Assembly: GCF_004322755.1 (NCBI RefSeq)
Contig: NZ_CP036401.1
Coordinates: forward strand, 2,480,001-2,544,000
DNA length: 64,000 bases
DNA from: Pseudoduganella albidiflava
GTDB lineage: Bacteria; Pseudomonadota; Gammaproteobacteria; Burkholderiales; Burkholderiaceae_D
Reading direction: 5' to 3'
Shown here: piece by piece, positions 7,330-16,392 of the stretch
Position numbering within the stretch: position 1 is the stretch's first letter
Layout of the letters: each line of letters opens with the position of its first letter
The notes under the pieces: model-generated
Databases searched by the model: none
Told to the model about the DNA's origin: nothing
Seen by the model: the letters and a program-made list of their open reading frames with translations, nothing else
Made by a program: the position numbers and the translations under genes

Positions 7330-9990
7330 GTGAACAAGATGCAACACTCGTGGGGAGCGGCGGTCATGGTGGCAATAACGCTGAGCGCTGGCGTTCCGAG
7401 CCCGGCCATGGCGGCGCCGGCGTCCGTCGCCAAGGTGCGGACCGAGGCCGTGCTGGACCAGGGCTGGCGTTTCCTGTTCCGGCAGGATGGCAGTGCCCAG
7501 CCTGGCGCAGCGGACCCCGCCTGGCAGGCGGTCACGCTGCCCCATACGTGGAACCGGATCGGTGGCCACATCGACAAGGCACCGGGTTACGACGACCGCC
7601 GCGGACAAGGCTGGTACCAGCTCGATTTCAAGGCTCCCGCGGCGGCGGCGAAGCCGCGCCGCAGCTGGCTGCAGTTCGACGGTGCCAGCATCGTGACCGA
7701 CGTGTGGCTCAACGGCAGCAAGGTCGGCACGCACCGTGGCGGCGTGTCCGGATTCCGTTTCGACGTGAGCGACCACCTGCGACCTGGAACCAACCGGCTG
7801 ATGGTCCGGACCGATAACACGGCGCCTGAAACCAAGGGTTCGGCGACGGCCGAGACGTTGCCGATGGGAGGCGACTGGTTCATGTTCGGCGGGCTCTACC
7901 GCAAAGTGTCGCTGGTGACATCGGATCCGCTGCACCTCGAACTGGACGATCACGGCGGCCCGGGGGTGTATGCGCGGACCTTGCAGGTCGGCGACAGTTC
8001 GGCCACCGTCGAGGTGGTGGCCAGGGTCCGTAACGATACGGGCAAGGCGGAGCCTGCCACCGTGCGCTATGCGCTGCTCGATGCGGCTGGCGCCGTGGTG
8101 GCATCGGCCAGCGACAAGCTGCAGGTGCGGTCCGGCGCCAGCGAGGAACGGAAGGTCACGCTGACGGTTCCCAACCCGCGCCTGTGGAATGGCAGGGCCG
8201 ATCCCTACCTGTACCGCCTGAAAGTCGATGTGCTCGCCGCGGGGCGGGTGCGGGACACGGTGACGCGCAATTTCGGCATCCGGACCATGCGCTTCGATCC
8301 GGACGGCGGCTTCTTCCTGAACGGCAAGCGGCTGGCGCTGCACGGCGTGAACCGCCACCAGGAGAGCGGTGCGAACGGGTGGGCCGGCACGGACGAGGAG
8401 CTGGCGCGCGACTATGCGCTGATCACGGAAATCGGCGCCAATACGGTACGCCTGGCGCACTACCAGCATGCGCAGGCCGAGTATGACCTGGCCGACCGCC
8501 TGGGGCTGGTGGTCTGGGCCGAGATCCCGCTGGTCAATCTCACGGCGCCGCACGGCATGGCTGCGGCGACGCCGGCCTTCATCGAGAACGCGGAAACGCA
8601 CCTCCGCGAACTGATCCGCCAGAACCACCATCACCCATCCATCGCCGCCTGGTCGATCGCCAATGAACCGAACCTCATGGGGCTGTGGTCGCCGCTGAAG
8701 CCGGCCACGCTGCCGTTGCTGCGCCGCCTGGCCGAGCTGTCCCGCGATGAAGATCCTTCACGGCCTGCCGTGCTGGCGTCGTGCTGCGGCACGATCCCGG
8801 GCGAGACCACGCCCGGCGAGAAGCAGCCGGGGCTCGATGCGCCACCGGAAGCCGTCGATGTCTTCGGCGTCAACGTCTATGCCGGCTGGTACTACGGCAC
8901 CACGGGCGACCTGGGCAAGTACCTCGACCGCGTGCATGCGCACTATCCGGCCAAGTCGCTCAGCGTGACCGAGTACGGCGCCGGCGGCGGGCTCACGCAG
9001 CACTCGGACAATCCGCTGGGGGGCCCCGTCAATGCGATGGGCCGGCCGCATCCCGAGCAGTTCCAGGCCCATGTCCACGAGACCTCGTGGCCGCAGTTGC
9101 GCGACCGGCACTACCTGTGGGGCACCTGGCTGTGGAACATGTTCGATTTCAGTTCGCCCTCGCGGCAGGAGGGCGACCTGACGGACACCAACAACAAGGG
9201 CATCGTCAGCTTCGACCGGAGCGTGCGCAAGGAAGCCTTCTACTTCTACAAGGCGCACTGGAACCCCGAGCCCATGCTGTACCTGGCCGGGCACCGCTAT
9301 ACCCGGCGCGCCATCCCGTTCGCCGACGTGAAGGCCTACAGCAATGCGGCCGAGGCGCGCCTGACCGTGAACGGCAGGGACCTCGGCACGGCTGCCTGCA
9401 TCGAACGGGTCTGCCGCTGGCGCATGGTCGCGCTGGCCAAGGGCGACAACGTGGTGGAAGTGAGCGCGTCGCTGGCGGGGCGCGACATGCGGGACCGTGC
9501 TGTGTGGCAGCGCGAGGAGGGGCCCGACACCTATCGCATCCTCGCCGGGCAGGTGGCGGTGACCGATACCGCGGCGGGCCTGCATGGTTCGGATGATTTC
9601 TTCACGGGTGGCGAAGGCCAGCTGCTCAATCGCGCCGGGTTCGGCAAGCGCCCGAACAAGGTCGTGGGCGGCGCGCAGGACCAGGGCCTGTACCAGGCCT
9701 GGCGTACCGGCGACTTCCACTATGACCTGCCGCTGCCGGACGGCGAGTATGCGTTGACGCTGCGCTTCGTCGAGCCGGACGAGAAAGCCGGGAAAGGGCA
9801 GCGGGTCTTCGACGTCGTCGCCGGCGGAAAGGTGGTCCTGGAAAATGTCGATATCGCTGCCGAGGCGGGAACGATGGTTGCCCATGAACGGATCGTTCCC
9901 ATCACCGTGCAGGGCGGCATGGCGCGCATCGGCTTCGTGTCGAAGAAGGGCAAGGCGATCGTTTCGGCGATCAGCGTGGCTCCTCGCTGA
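7330..9990 (+). CDS. Glycoside hydrolase family 2 (beta-galactosidase/beta-glucuronidase type) with malectin-like C-terminus, secreted
   Basis: An 886-residue protein. The likely start is the GTG at 7330, five bases after GAGGAGA; an ATG at 7339 is possible. A signal peptide ends near SPAMAAPA. Order of domains: GH2 sugar-binding jelly roll (about 45-200), Ig-like domain (about 205-310), TIM barrel (about 315-610) with acid/base Glu446 in ANEPN and nucleophile Glu548 in SVTEYG, a beta domain (about 640-720), and a malectin-like carbohydrate-binding domain (about 735-886, DTAAGLHGSDDFF...). It likely trims a beta-linked side chain outside the cytoplasm. It is divergent from the receptor genes, sharing their control region. 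Galactose versus other glycosidic specificity is not resolved. Confidence 0.92.
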   Translation: MNKMQHSWGAAVMVAITLSAGVPSPAMAAPASVAKVRTEAVLDQGWRFLFRQDGSAQPGAADPAWQAVTLPHTWNRIGGHIDKAPGYDDRRGQGWYQLDFKAPAAAAKPRRSWLQFDGASIVTDVWLNGSKVGTHRGGVSGFRFDVSDHLRPGTNRLMVRTDNTAPETKGSATAETLPMGGDWFMFGGLYRKVSLVTSDPLHLELDDHGGPGVYARTLQVGDSSATVEVVARVRNDTGKAEPATVRYALLDAAGAVVASASDKLQVRSGASEERKVTLTVPNPRLWNGRADPYLYRLKVDVLAAGRVRDTVTRNFGIRTMRFDPDGGFFLNGKRLALHGVNRHQESGANGWAGTDEELARDYALITEIGANTVRLAHYQHAQAEYDLADRLGLVVWAEIPLVNLTAPHGMAAATPAFIENAETHLRELIRQNHHHPSIAAWSIANEPNLMGLWSPLKPATLPLLRRLAELSRDEDPSRPAVLASCCGTIPGETTPGEKQPGLDAPPEAVDVFGVNVYAGWYYGTTGDLGKYLDRVHAHYPAKSLSVTEYGAGGGLTQHSDNPLGGPVNAMGRPHPEQFQAHVHETSWPQLRDRHYLWGTWLWNMFDFSSPSRQEGDLTDTNNKGIVSFDRSVRKEAFYFYKAHWNPEPMLYLAGHRYTRRAIPFADVKAYSNAAEARLTVNGRDLGTAACIERVCRWRMVALAKGDNVVEVSASLAGRDMRDRAVWQREEGPDTYRILAGQVAVTDTAAGLHGSDDFFTGGEGQLLNRAGFGKRPNKVVGGAQDQGLYQAWRTGDFHYDLPLPDGEYALTLRFVEPDEKAGKGQRVFDVVAGGKVVLENVDIAAEAGTMVAHERIVPITVQGGMARIGFVSKKGKAIVSAISVAPR

Positions 9991-10243
9991 ACCATCGATC
10001 CCGCGCTGCGGCGCCCTGACGAAACAGCTGGCCCGGCCAGCACGCCATCGCCTGGCGCAATGTTTGTGCAACAGGGCGCCGCAGTACAGCCAGCGCCGCC
10101 GCTGGTTTTGTGGCTTTCCGCCGACGATCCGGCCTCTTCAGGGCGATGGCGACAATTGGTGACAACTGGCTCGCCGCGCCAGGTTCAGAATTGCAAGCAT
10201 GCTCCGAAGCGGCTGGCGCTTGGCGATGACACAGGGGGATGCG

Positions 10244-11752
10244 ATGCGGCGACTGGTTGTCTGTTGTGATGGAACCTGGAACTCACGGGACCAGATGGAT
10301 GGGGGAGTCGCCGCGCCGACCAACGTCGTGCGCATGGCGAACGCGCTGGCCAGCGACAATACCCAGCGGGTCTACTACCACCCCGGCGTGGGTGCCGGCG
10401 GGTCGAAGCTGGACAAGATGCTGGGCGGCGGCACGGGAACCGGGTTGTCGCGCAACATCCTGAGCGCCTACGAATGGCTGTGCCGGAGCTACGAGCCGGG
10501 CGACCAGCTGTACCTGTTCGGCTTCAGCAGGGGGGCCTACACGGTGCGCAGCCTGGTGGGCTTCATCAACTGCTGCGGCCTGCTGCGCGTCGGCGAGGAT
10601 GCGCCGGCCGGGTCGTGGGATGCCATCGAACGCCTGTTCGAGGATGGCTACCGGGAGGGCAAGCCGATCGGGCCCTTGCGCGAGCGGATCGGGCAAGCGC
10701 GTTTCCACAATGCCGCCGGCGAGTCGATACCGGTGCGCTTTCTCGGCGTGTGGGACACGGTGGGCGCGCTGGGCATCCCCGACGACATGGGCTGGCTCGA
10801 CCTGGTGGACGATCCCAAGGACCACATGTTCCACAGTACCTCGCTGAGCGGCAATGTGCAGACCGCGCGCCATGCGCTGGCGATGGACGAGCAACGCAAG
10901 ACCTTCGCGCCCACGCTATGGACCGATGTCGCGCCGGACGCCGATGTCCAGCAGCTGTGGTTCCCCGGCGTGCACTCGGATGTCGGCGGCGGCTACCGGG
11001 AATGCGGCTTGTCCGACGGCGCCCTGGCATGGATGATCGGCGAGGCGAAAGCAGCCGGCCTGGCCTTCAACGACGGCATGGTCGAGCAGGTCAGGCCGGA
11101 TTATCACGACATGCTGCACGACCCGCGCACCGGCGTGTTCGCGCTGCTCGAGACGCAGCCGCGCAGCATTCCTTCGCTGCTGGAAGAGCAGCACTTCCAC
11201 CGGTCGGCGCTGGACCGGCTGCGCAAGCCGCCCATCACCCAGTGCCCGTATCGCCAGCCGCACCTGACGCCGGACGGCCGCGCCATCGAGATCTATGCGC
11301 GCGAACCATGGAACCCGACCGGCCTGTGGCTCGAAGCGGGAAGGCGCTACCGGTTCGAGGCCCGCGGCCAGTGGGTCGACGGTTCCATCGTCTGCGGGCC
11401 CGCGGGAACGGAGGACGGCAAGTTCAGCATCGCCGAGCTGGCGCATATCGGTGCCAATGTCGTGGGGCGCTTCGAGGCCGCCTTCCGCGAACTTACCGGC
11501 AATCCGCATGCCGAATTCCGCGCATCGCGGCGCCATGACGACTGGCCGTGGTTCTGCCTGACGGGAGCGATCGCCAACGGACGCGGCGAACGGCAAGGCA
11601 ATCCCGAGCCCCACGAAGCGTTCCGGATCGGTACCGGCTGCGACTACACGGCGCAGCGTTCCGGCTACTTCCATGCCTACGCGAACGATGCTTTCGCTTT
11701 CTATGCCAACAACCGGGGCTACGTCACGCTGACGGTGCGCCAGCTCGACTGA
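10244..11752 (+). CDS. DUF2235 alpha/beta-hydrolase (Tle1-like phospholipase fold)
   Basis: A 502-residue protein from the ATG at 10244, six bases after CAGGGGG; an ATG at 10226 is less well placed. It opens with RLVVCCDGTWNSRD, the DUF2235 signature, and has the nucleophile elbow GFSRGA with Ser95. FPGVHSDVGGGY carries the conserved HSDVGGGY block with catalytic Asp/His. Residues after about 330 form a less conserved beta-rich part. The family includes Tle1 phospholipase effectors of type VI secretion, but also many stand-alone cytoplasmic hydrolases. No VgrG, PAAR, Hcp or immunity gene is adjacent and no signal peptide is present, so an effector role is not supported here. Confidence 0.88.
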   Translation: MRRLVVCCDGTWNSRDQMDGGVAAPTNVVRMANALASDNTQRVYYHPGVGAGGSKLDKMLGGGTGTGLSRNILSAYEWLCRSYEPGDQLYLFGFSRGAYTVRSLVGFINCCGLLRVGEDAPAGSWDAIERLFEDGYREGKPIGPLRERIGQARFHNAAGESIPVRFLGVWDTVGALGIPDDMGWLDLVDDPKDHMFHSTSLSGNVQTARHALAMDEQRKTFAPTLWTDVAPDADVQQLWFPGVHSDVGGGYRECGLSDGALAWMIGEAKAAGLAFNDGMVEQVRPDYHDMLHDPRTGVFALLETQPRSIPSLLEEQHFHRSALDRLRKPPITQCPYRQPHLTPDGRAIEIYAREPWNPTGLWLEAGRRYRFEARGQWVDGSIVCGPAGTEDGKFSIAELAHIGANVVGRFEAAFRELTGNPHAEFRASRRHDDWPWFCLTGAIANGRGERQGNPEPHEAFRIGTGCDYTAQRSGYFHAYANDAFAFYANNRGYVTLTVRQLD

Positions 11753-11766
11753 GACGGTGCACCCGG

Positions 11767-11795
11767 CCGTCCGGGGGCACGTATCGCCCGGACGG
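11767..11795 (+). terminator. Possible terminator hairpin after the DUF2235 gene
   Basis: Nine-bp perfect arms CCGTCCGGG (11767-11775) and CCCGGACGG (11787-11795) begin 14 bp after the stop. There is no clear U-run behind it, only ATACCTTCC, so termination efficiency is uncertain. Confidence 0.4.
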
Positions 11796-11902
11796 ATACC
11801 TTCCATCCAGGCTTTCAATTTTACAAACTCCCCGCTCCGTAGCGATACTGCAGCGGACTGGCAGGCAACTGCCGCGTCCACGACAACGATACGGAGACAC
11901 CC

Positions 11903-12055
11903 ATGAGATCCACCGCGACAGCGGCACGCCGTGCCGCGACGGGCGCCTGCGCGCCTGCCCTGCCGGCACTCCCTGAAATCCTTGCCCCCGGCCCCGAAGC
12001 GGTACATGCGACCGGCCGTACCGGTCATCGCTGGCTCGGCGGACTCCAACCCTGA
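11903..12055 (+). other. Possible 50-codon ORF or leader upstream of the MFS gene
   Basis: ATG at 11903 with GGAG ten bases upstream opens a 50-residue frame (MRSTATAARRAATGACAPA...GGLQP). The start resembles a Sec signal peptide that loses its hydrophobic core, so it may be the frameshifted remnant of an exported protein or a short leader. The 319-bp gap 11753-12071 otherwise shows only the hairpin and a moderately AT-rich patch near 11817-11830. Codon use is not decisive; treat as unproven. Confidence 0.28.
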
Positions 12056-12071
12056 CAAGCGGAAAAGTACG

Positions 12072-13424
12072 ATGACGTCACAACATGAAGTGGGCGGCAG
12101 CTATCGCACGCTGGTCGATGGCAGTCCACTGTCCACACTGCAGTGGGCGGTTTTCATCCTGTGTTTCCTGATCATGTTCCTGGATGGCCTGGACACGGTG
12201 CTGATCGGCTTTCTCGCGCCTTATATCGGCGCGGAATGGCAGCTCGCCAAGGGCGCGCTGACCCCGGCATTCACCGCCGGTGTCGCCGGGCTGATGATCG
12301 CCGGCTGCGGCGCGGGGATCCTGGCAGACCGGGTAGGGCGGCGGCCCTTGCTGCTGGGCGCCGTGGCGGTCTTCGGCCTGGCCAACCTGGCGACGGCTTA
12401 CTGCGCTTCGCTCGAAGCGCTGGTGGCGTGGCGCTTCGTCACCGGGCTCGGACTGGGCGCGGCCATGCCCTGCGCCGTGACGCTGGTGTCCGAATACGCG
12501 CCGGCGCGGCGGCGTGCGCTGGTGATCACGTCGATGTATTGCGGCTACACGCTGGGCGGCGCCGCCGTTGGCTGGCTCACGCCCATCGTCACGCAGCAGC
12601 ACGGCTGGCGCGCGATGTTCGTCATCGGCGCGGTGCTGCCGCTGGCCTTGCTGCCATGGCTGTTCTGGCGGCTGCCGGAGTCGATCGGCTTTCTCGCCGA
12701 ACGCCGGGGCGACCGCGGCGCCGTCGCGGCCCTGCTGTCGCGCATCGTGGGAAGGCAGGTCGAGGTGCCCGCCTTGCCGGAGCGGCAGGCCGCGGCGGTC
12801 AACCCGCTGTCGATCATACTGTCGGCCGCCTACCGGCGCAAGACCGCCTTGCTGTGGCTCGCCAACGGCGCCGGCTTGCTGATGACGTTCACGCTGATCA
12901 ACTGGTTGCCCAGCTTCCTGACCTTCAAGGGCGTTCCCGCGCCGACCGCATCGCTCAGCGGCGCGAGCCTGCAGGCGGGCGGCGCCATCGGCGCATTGCT
13001 GATCGGCTGGCTGATGGACCGCTTCGGCAGCAGGGCGGTCGTGGTGGCCACCTACCTCGGCGCGGCACTGGTTTCGCTGCTGTGGATCGCGGTCGTGGAT
13101 CGAGGCAGTGCCGCACTGCTGTTGACGGGTTTCCTGGCGGGGGTGCTGGTGATGGGCGGGCAAACCGGTTTCCAGGTGCTGGCGACGTCGGTCTATCCGG
13201 TGGCGGCGCGCGCCACGGGACTGAGCTGGATGCAGAGTGTCGGCCGCCTCGGCGGCATCCTCGGCATCCAGCTGGCGGGGATCGGCGTGGCGAGCGACGT
13301 CGATCCGGTCACGCTGCTGCAGGCGTTGGCGATGCCCGCGCTGCTGGCCGCCGTTGCCGCAGCATCGCTGCACGCCGGTTCCCGCTTGCTGCGCGGCGAT
13401 GCCACGGCGGCAAAGGGTGGTTGA
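12072..13424 (+). CDS. MFS transporter, AAHS-type aromatic acid:H+ symporter
   Basis: A 450-residue, 12-helix permease from the ATG at 12072 (weak GGAAAAG site). TM1 carries DGLDTVLIGFLAP, matching the DG-x-D motif of AAHS aromatic-acid symporters (PcaK/BenK/MhpT group). Loop 2-3 has the MFS motif GILADRVGRRPLL. TM4-5 hold RFVTGLGLGAAMPCAVTLVSEYAP. It should import a benzoate-, hydroxybenzoate- or phenylpropionate-like acid across the inner membrane. A porin gene follows 52 bp downstream, a common pairing for aromatic-acid uptake in Burkholderiales. No aromatic degradation enzyme is visible nearby, so the substrate stays open. Confidence 0.88.
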   Translation: MTSQHEVGGSYRTLVDGSPLSTLQWAVFILCFLIMFLDGLDTVLIGFLAPYIGAEWQLAKGALTPAFTAGVAGLMIAGCGAGILADRVGRRPLLLGAVAVFGLANLATAYCASLEALVAWRFVTGLGLGAAMPCAVTLVSEYAPARRRALVITSMYCGYTLGGAAVGWLTPIVTQQHGWRAMFVIGAVLPLALLPWLFWRLPESIGFLAERRGDRGAVAALLSRIVGRQVEVPALPERQAAAVNPLSIILSAAYRRKTALLWLANGAGLLMTFTLINWLPSFLTFKGVPAPTASLSGASLQAGGAIGALLIGWLMDRFGSRAVVVATYLGAALVSLLWIAVVDRGSAALLLTGFLAGVLVMGGQTGFQVLATSVYPVAARATGLSWMQSVGRLGGILGIQLAGIGVASDVDPVTLLQALAMPALLAAVAAASLHAGSRLLRGDATAAKGG

Positions 13425-13476
13425 GGCGGCGGCACATCCGGCACAACCCTGGATACACGACAAGAACGGAAGACCG

Positions 13477-14595
13477 ATGGAGACAAGGAATCGGGTGATG
13501 GCCGCGGCCATGGCCATGACGATGACAAGCGCAATGATGATCGGCGCGCCGCTGGCCGCCGCGGCCCAGCCAGTCACGCTGTACGGCGTACTCGACACCG
13601 GTGTCGAGTACGTGAACCATGTGGGACCGTCGGGCAGGAGCCTGACGCGGGTACCCACCATCACGGGCACCTTTCCTTCGCGGTGGGGCATCCGCGGCAG
13701 CGAAGACCTCGGCGGTGGCATGAAAGCGGTGTTCGCGCTGGAGTCGGGCATCGGCATGGACACCGGGTCGCTGAACCAGGGCGGCCGGCTGTTCGGCCTG
13801 CAGGCCTGGGTGGGACTGAATGGTCCGTGGGGCCAGGCCAGTATCGGCCGCCAGTTGACCATGCTGCTCTGGGCCTTGCAGGATACCGATGTGATGGGGC
13901 CCAATATCTATGGCATCGGCGCGTTCGACAACTACCTGCCGAATGCGCGGGTCGACAATGCGCTGGCCTACAAGGGCACGTTCGGCGCCGTCACCCTGGG
14001 GGCGACCTACAGCCCGGGACGCGACACCGTCAACGCCGGTCCCGGTCCCTCCGGCATGAACTGCGCCGGTGAAACGCCGGGGAGCAGCCGGACCTGCCGC
14101 GCGTGGTCGGCGCTGCTGGCCTACAGGACGGAGCACTGGGGCGTCAACGGGGCGGCCGATGTGTCGCGCGGCGGCCCCGGCGCGTTCGGTGGACTGGTGC
14201 GGCCCGACCAGCAAGACCGGCGGCTCACCACGGGCGGCTATGTGCGCCTGGACCGTGCCAGGGTCGCGGTCAACTGGATACGCCGCGACAACGATGCCAC
14301 GGCCACCCGCAGCGACGTGTTCGCGGCCGGCGTATCGTACGACGTGACGCCGGCCTTCAACCTCGCCGGACAGGTTTCACGGCTGCGTTACCGGCATGGC
14401 GCGAACGCGGCGGCGTTGCTTGCGCTGCGCGGTACCTACTCCCTCGGCAGGCGCACGATGGTGTATGCGACGAGTGGCTTCATCGATAACGATGGCCAGC
14501 TGGCGCTGTCGGTCAGCGGCGGTGCGCCCGGCTCGGCCCCCGCTGCCGGCGCCACGCAGTTCGGCACCATGGTCGGGGTCCGGCACGCCTTCTAG
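13477..14595 (+). CDS. Gram-negative trimeric porin (Burkholderiales type)
   Basis: A 372-residue outer-membrane porin. The true start is the ATG at 13477, because it opens a clean signal peptide (METRNRVMAAAMAMTMTSAMMIGAPLAAAAQ) and is followed at once by PVTLYGVLDTGVEYV, the standard first strand of this family. Other landmarks are SRWGIRGSEDLGGGMKAVFALESG, the family's second-third strand block, and a terminal VRHAF ending in Phe. It lies 52 bp behind the MFS gene in the same direction, so it is likely its outer-membrane counterpart. The porin is somewhat longer in the external loops (PGPSGMNCAGETPGSSRTC, with a Cys pair) than the simplest members. Confidence 0.93.
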   Translation: METRNRVMAAAMAMTMTSAMMIGAPLAAAAQPVTLYGVLDTGVEYVNHVGPSGRSLTRVPTITGTFPSRWGIRGSEDLGGGMKAVFALESGIGMDTGSLNQGGRLFGLQAWVGLNGPWGQASIGRQLTMLLWALQDTDVMGPNIYGIGAFDNYLPNARVDNALAYKGTFGAVTLGATYSPGRDTVNAGPGPSGMNCAGETPGSSRTCRAWSALLAYRTEHWGVNGAADVSRGGPGAFGGLVRPDQQDRRLTTGGYVRLDRARVAVNWIRRDNDATATRSDVFAAGVSYDVTPAFNLAGQVSRLRYRHGANAAALLALRGTYSLGRRTMVYATSGFIDNDGQLALSVSGGAPGSAPAAGATQFGTMVGVRHAF

Positions 14596-14791
14596 CGCAT
14601 GGCCGCCGGCGGCAATGCCGCGGCTCCTTCCACCCTGCCGGCCTGGCGCGTCCCGCCGCCGGCACGGGAACTCGCCCTTGCACATTCCCGGTTCCACCAG
14701 ATCGACAAGCCTCCCTCGGGCGGGCGCGAGCGTGCGTGTGAGTTGCGCAAACGCATGTTAAGCTGGAACAAAAATATGAAAAGGGCAATTC

Positions 14792-16351
14792 ATGAACGAC
14801 AAAGTGAAGACCGGCATCGTCGGCCTTGACGAAATATTGCATGGCGGCATTCCGCGCAACAACAACCTGATCGTCGAGGGCCCGCCGGGCTCCGGCAAGA
14901 CCACGCTCGGCCTGGGCTTCATCTACCACGGCGCCAGGGACCATGACGAACCCGGCGCCATCGTCTCGTTCGAGCTCGATTCCGCCAAGCTGCTGCGCGA
15001 CGCGGCCGGCTTCGACTGGGACCTGCAGGGCATGATCGACCAGGGCAAGATCAAGATCATCCAGACCAGCCCGGCCGTGCTGCTCAGCGAATTCCGCAGC
15101 CAGGACGGCGCCTTCGCGGCATCGCTGGTGGCGATGGGCGCCAGGCGCCTGCTGATCGATGGGCTGACGCCGATGCGGCTGTATGCCGAGGTGAACGACA
15201 TGCCGTTCCGCGAAGACGTGCACCTGCTGATCGAAGGCCTCACGCGGCTGGGCGTGACCACCATGGTCACGGCGGAAAAGGACGAGTCGCTGACCGGCGT
15301 GTCGGCCCACGAGCGCTTCGTCTTCGACACCATCATTTCGCTGACGCGCGAAGAAATGCGCCGCCGCGTGCATCGCCGCCTGGCGGTGATGAAGTCGCGC
15401 GGCCAGGACTTCATCGGCGGCAGCCACACGATGCGCATCGAGCCGGCCGTCGGCGTGCATGTCTACCGGCGTGCCCAGTCGCGCCCTGTCGCCTCGGTCG
15501 ACCAGCCGACGTCGGAAGAGCGCCTGTCGACCGGCTCGCCGGCGATCGACAAGATGATGGACGGCGGCATCTACAAGGGTTCCGTCACGCTGGTGAGCGG
15601 CATTTCCGGCACCGGCAAGACGGTGCTGAGCGTGCAGTTCCTCACCGAGGCGATCCGGACCGGCCACAAGGCGATGCTGGTCAGCCTGGACGAACACCCG
15701 GCCCAGCTGATGCGCAACGCCCGCTCGCTCGGCTTCGACCTGCAGGGGCAGGTCGACCGGGGCGAGCTGTTCATCCACTACGAATCGCCGCTGGAACTGG
15801 AACTCGATGTGCACTTCGAGCGCATCGTCAGGCTGGTCGAGGAACAGCGGATCGACTGCGTGGTGTTCGATTCCATCGCCGTCTACGAGATGACCAGCCG
15901 CAGCGAAGTGGCCGATTACCTGTATGCGCTGGCCACGTTCTTCAAGAACCGCCTGGCCACCACGCTGTTCAACTACGAAAGCCCGGAGCTGCTGGGCGTG
16001 TCGCAGATCAGCGAGGAACTCAAGGGCTCGCACCTGGTCGACAACATCATCCTGCTGAACTATGTCGAGGTATCGACCGTGCTGCGCCGGGCGATCGCCG
16101 TGCCGAAAGTGCGCGGCAGCCGTAACCTGCAGGTGACGCGCGAATACACCATCGGCGAGGGCGGCCTGCTGCTGCTCGATGAAAGCGACGATGCCACCCA
16201 GTCGGGCGCCGTGCCCCAGCTGCCGTTCTCCTCGTATTACGGCTTGCTGTCGCGCTCGCCGTCACGCCAGAGTCCACTGATCGAGGGCGCCGTCGCCAAG
16301 GGCAAGCCCATGCCGGAATCAGCGGACCTGCCTACCGAAACGCCGGAGTGA
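14792..16351 (+). CDS. KaiC-like double RecA-fold ATPase
   Basis: A 519-residue protein with two tandem KaiC/RadA-type domains. CI has Walker A GPPGSGKT (30-37) and Walker B RLLIDG (119-124). CII has Walker A GISGTGKT (270-277) and Walker B CVVFDS (356-361). Length and layout match cyanobacterial KaiC, but no kaiA or kaiB is present. Around the KaiC autophosphorylation pair (Ser431/Thr432 of Synechococcus), the aligned stretch is KGSHLVDNII (411-420): Ser413 could match Ser431 while Thr432 is replaced by His. Non-cyanobacterial KaiC homologues often act in stress or environmental signalling. It is followed by a histidine kinase across a 13-bp repeat, and the pair probably forms one signalling module. 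Confidence 0.9.
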   Translation: MNDKVKTGIVGLDEILHGGIPRNNNLIVEGPPGSGKTTLGLGFIYHGARDHDEPGAIVSFELDSAKLLRDAAGFDWDLQGMIDQGKIKIIQTSPAVLLSEFRSQDGAFAASLVAMGARRLLIDGLTPMRLYAEVNDMPFREDVHLLIEGLTRLGVTTMVTAEKDESLTGVSAHERFVFDTIISLTREEMRRRVHRRLAVMKSRGQDFIGGSHTMRIEPAVGVHVYRRAQSRPVASVDQPTSEERLSTGSPAIDKMMDGGIYKGSVTLVSGISGTGKTVLSVQFLTEAIRTGHKAMLVSLDEHPAQLMRNARSLGFDLQGQVDRGELFIHYESPLELELDVHFERIVRLVEEQRIDCVVFDSIAVYEMTSRSEVADYLYALATFFKNRLATTLFNYESPELLGVSQISEELKGSHLVDNIILLNYVEVSTVLRRAIAVPKVRGSRNLQVTREYTIGEGGLLLLDESDDATQSGAVPQLPFSSYYGLLSRSPSRQSPLIEGAVAKGKPMPESADLPTETPE

Positions 16352-16353
16352 TG

Positions 16354-16392
16354 ACGCTGAATGATCACGCTGAATGATCGCGCTGAATGATC
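16354..16392 (+). repeat. 13-bp tandem repeat x3 at the kaiC/kinase junction
   Basis: Units (A/G)CGCTGAATGATC at 16354-16366, 16367-16379 and 16380-16392, the third with one change. Each unit carries an ATG (16361, 16374, 16387), and the kaiC stop itself overlaps another (TGATG, 16349-16353). Only the ATG at 16387 opens the kinase frame; the others yield 8-9 codon peptides whose stops overlap the next starts (TGA 16375-16377 with ATG 16374; TGA 16388-16390 with ATG 16387). Confidence 0.9.

Noticed and set aside
10244..11752. Type VI secretion effector-immunity module
   Set aside because: Only the DUF2235 hydrolase is present; the neighbours are an MFS transporter and a porin, not VgrG, PAAR or an immunity protein.
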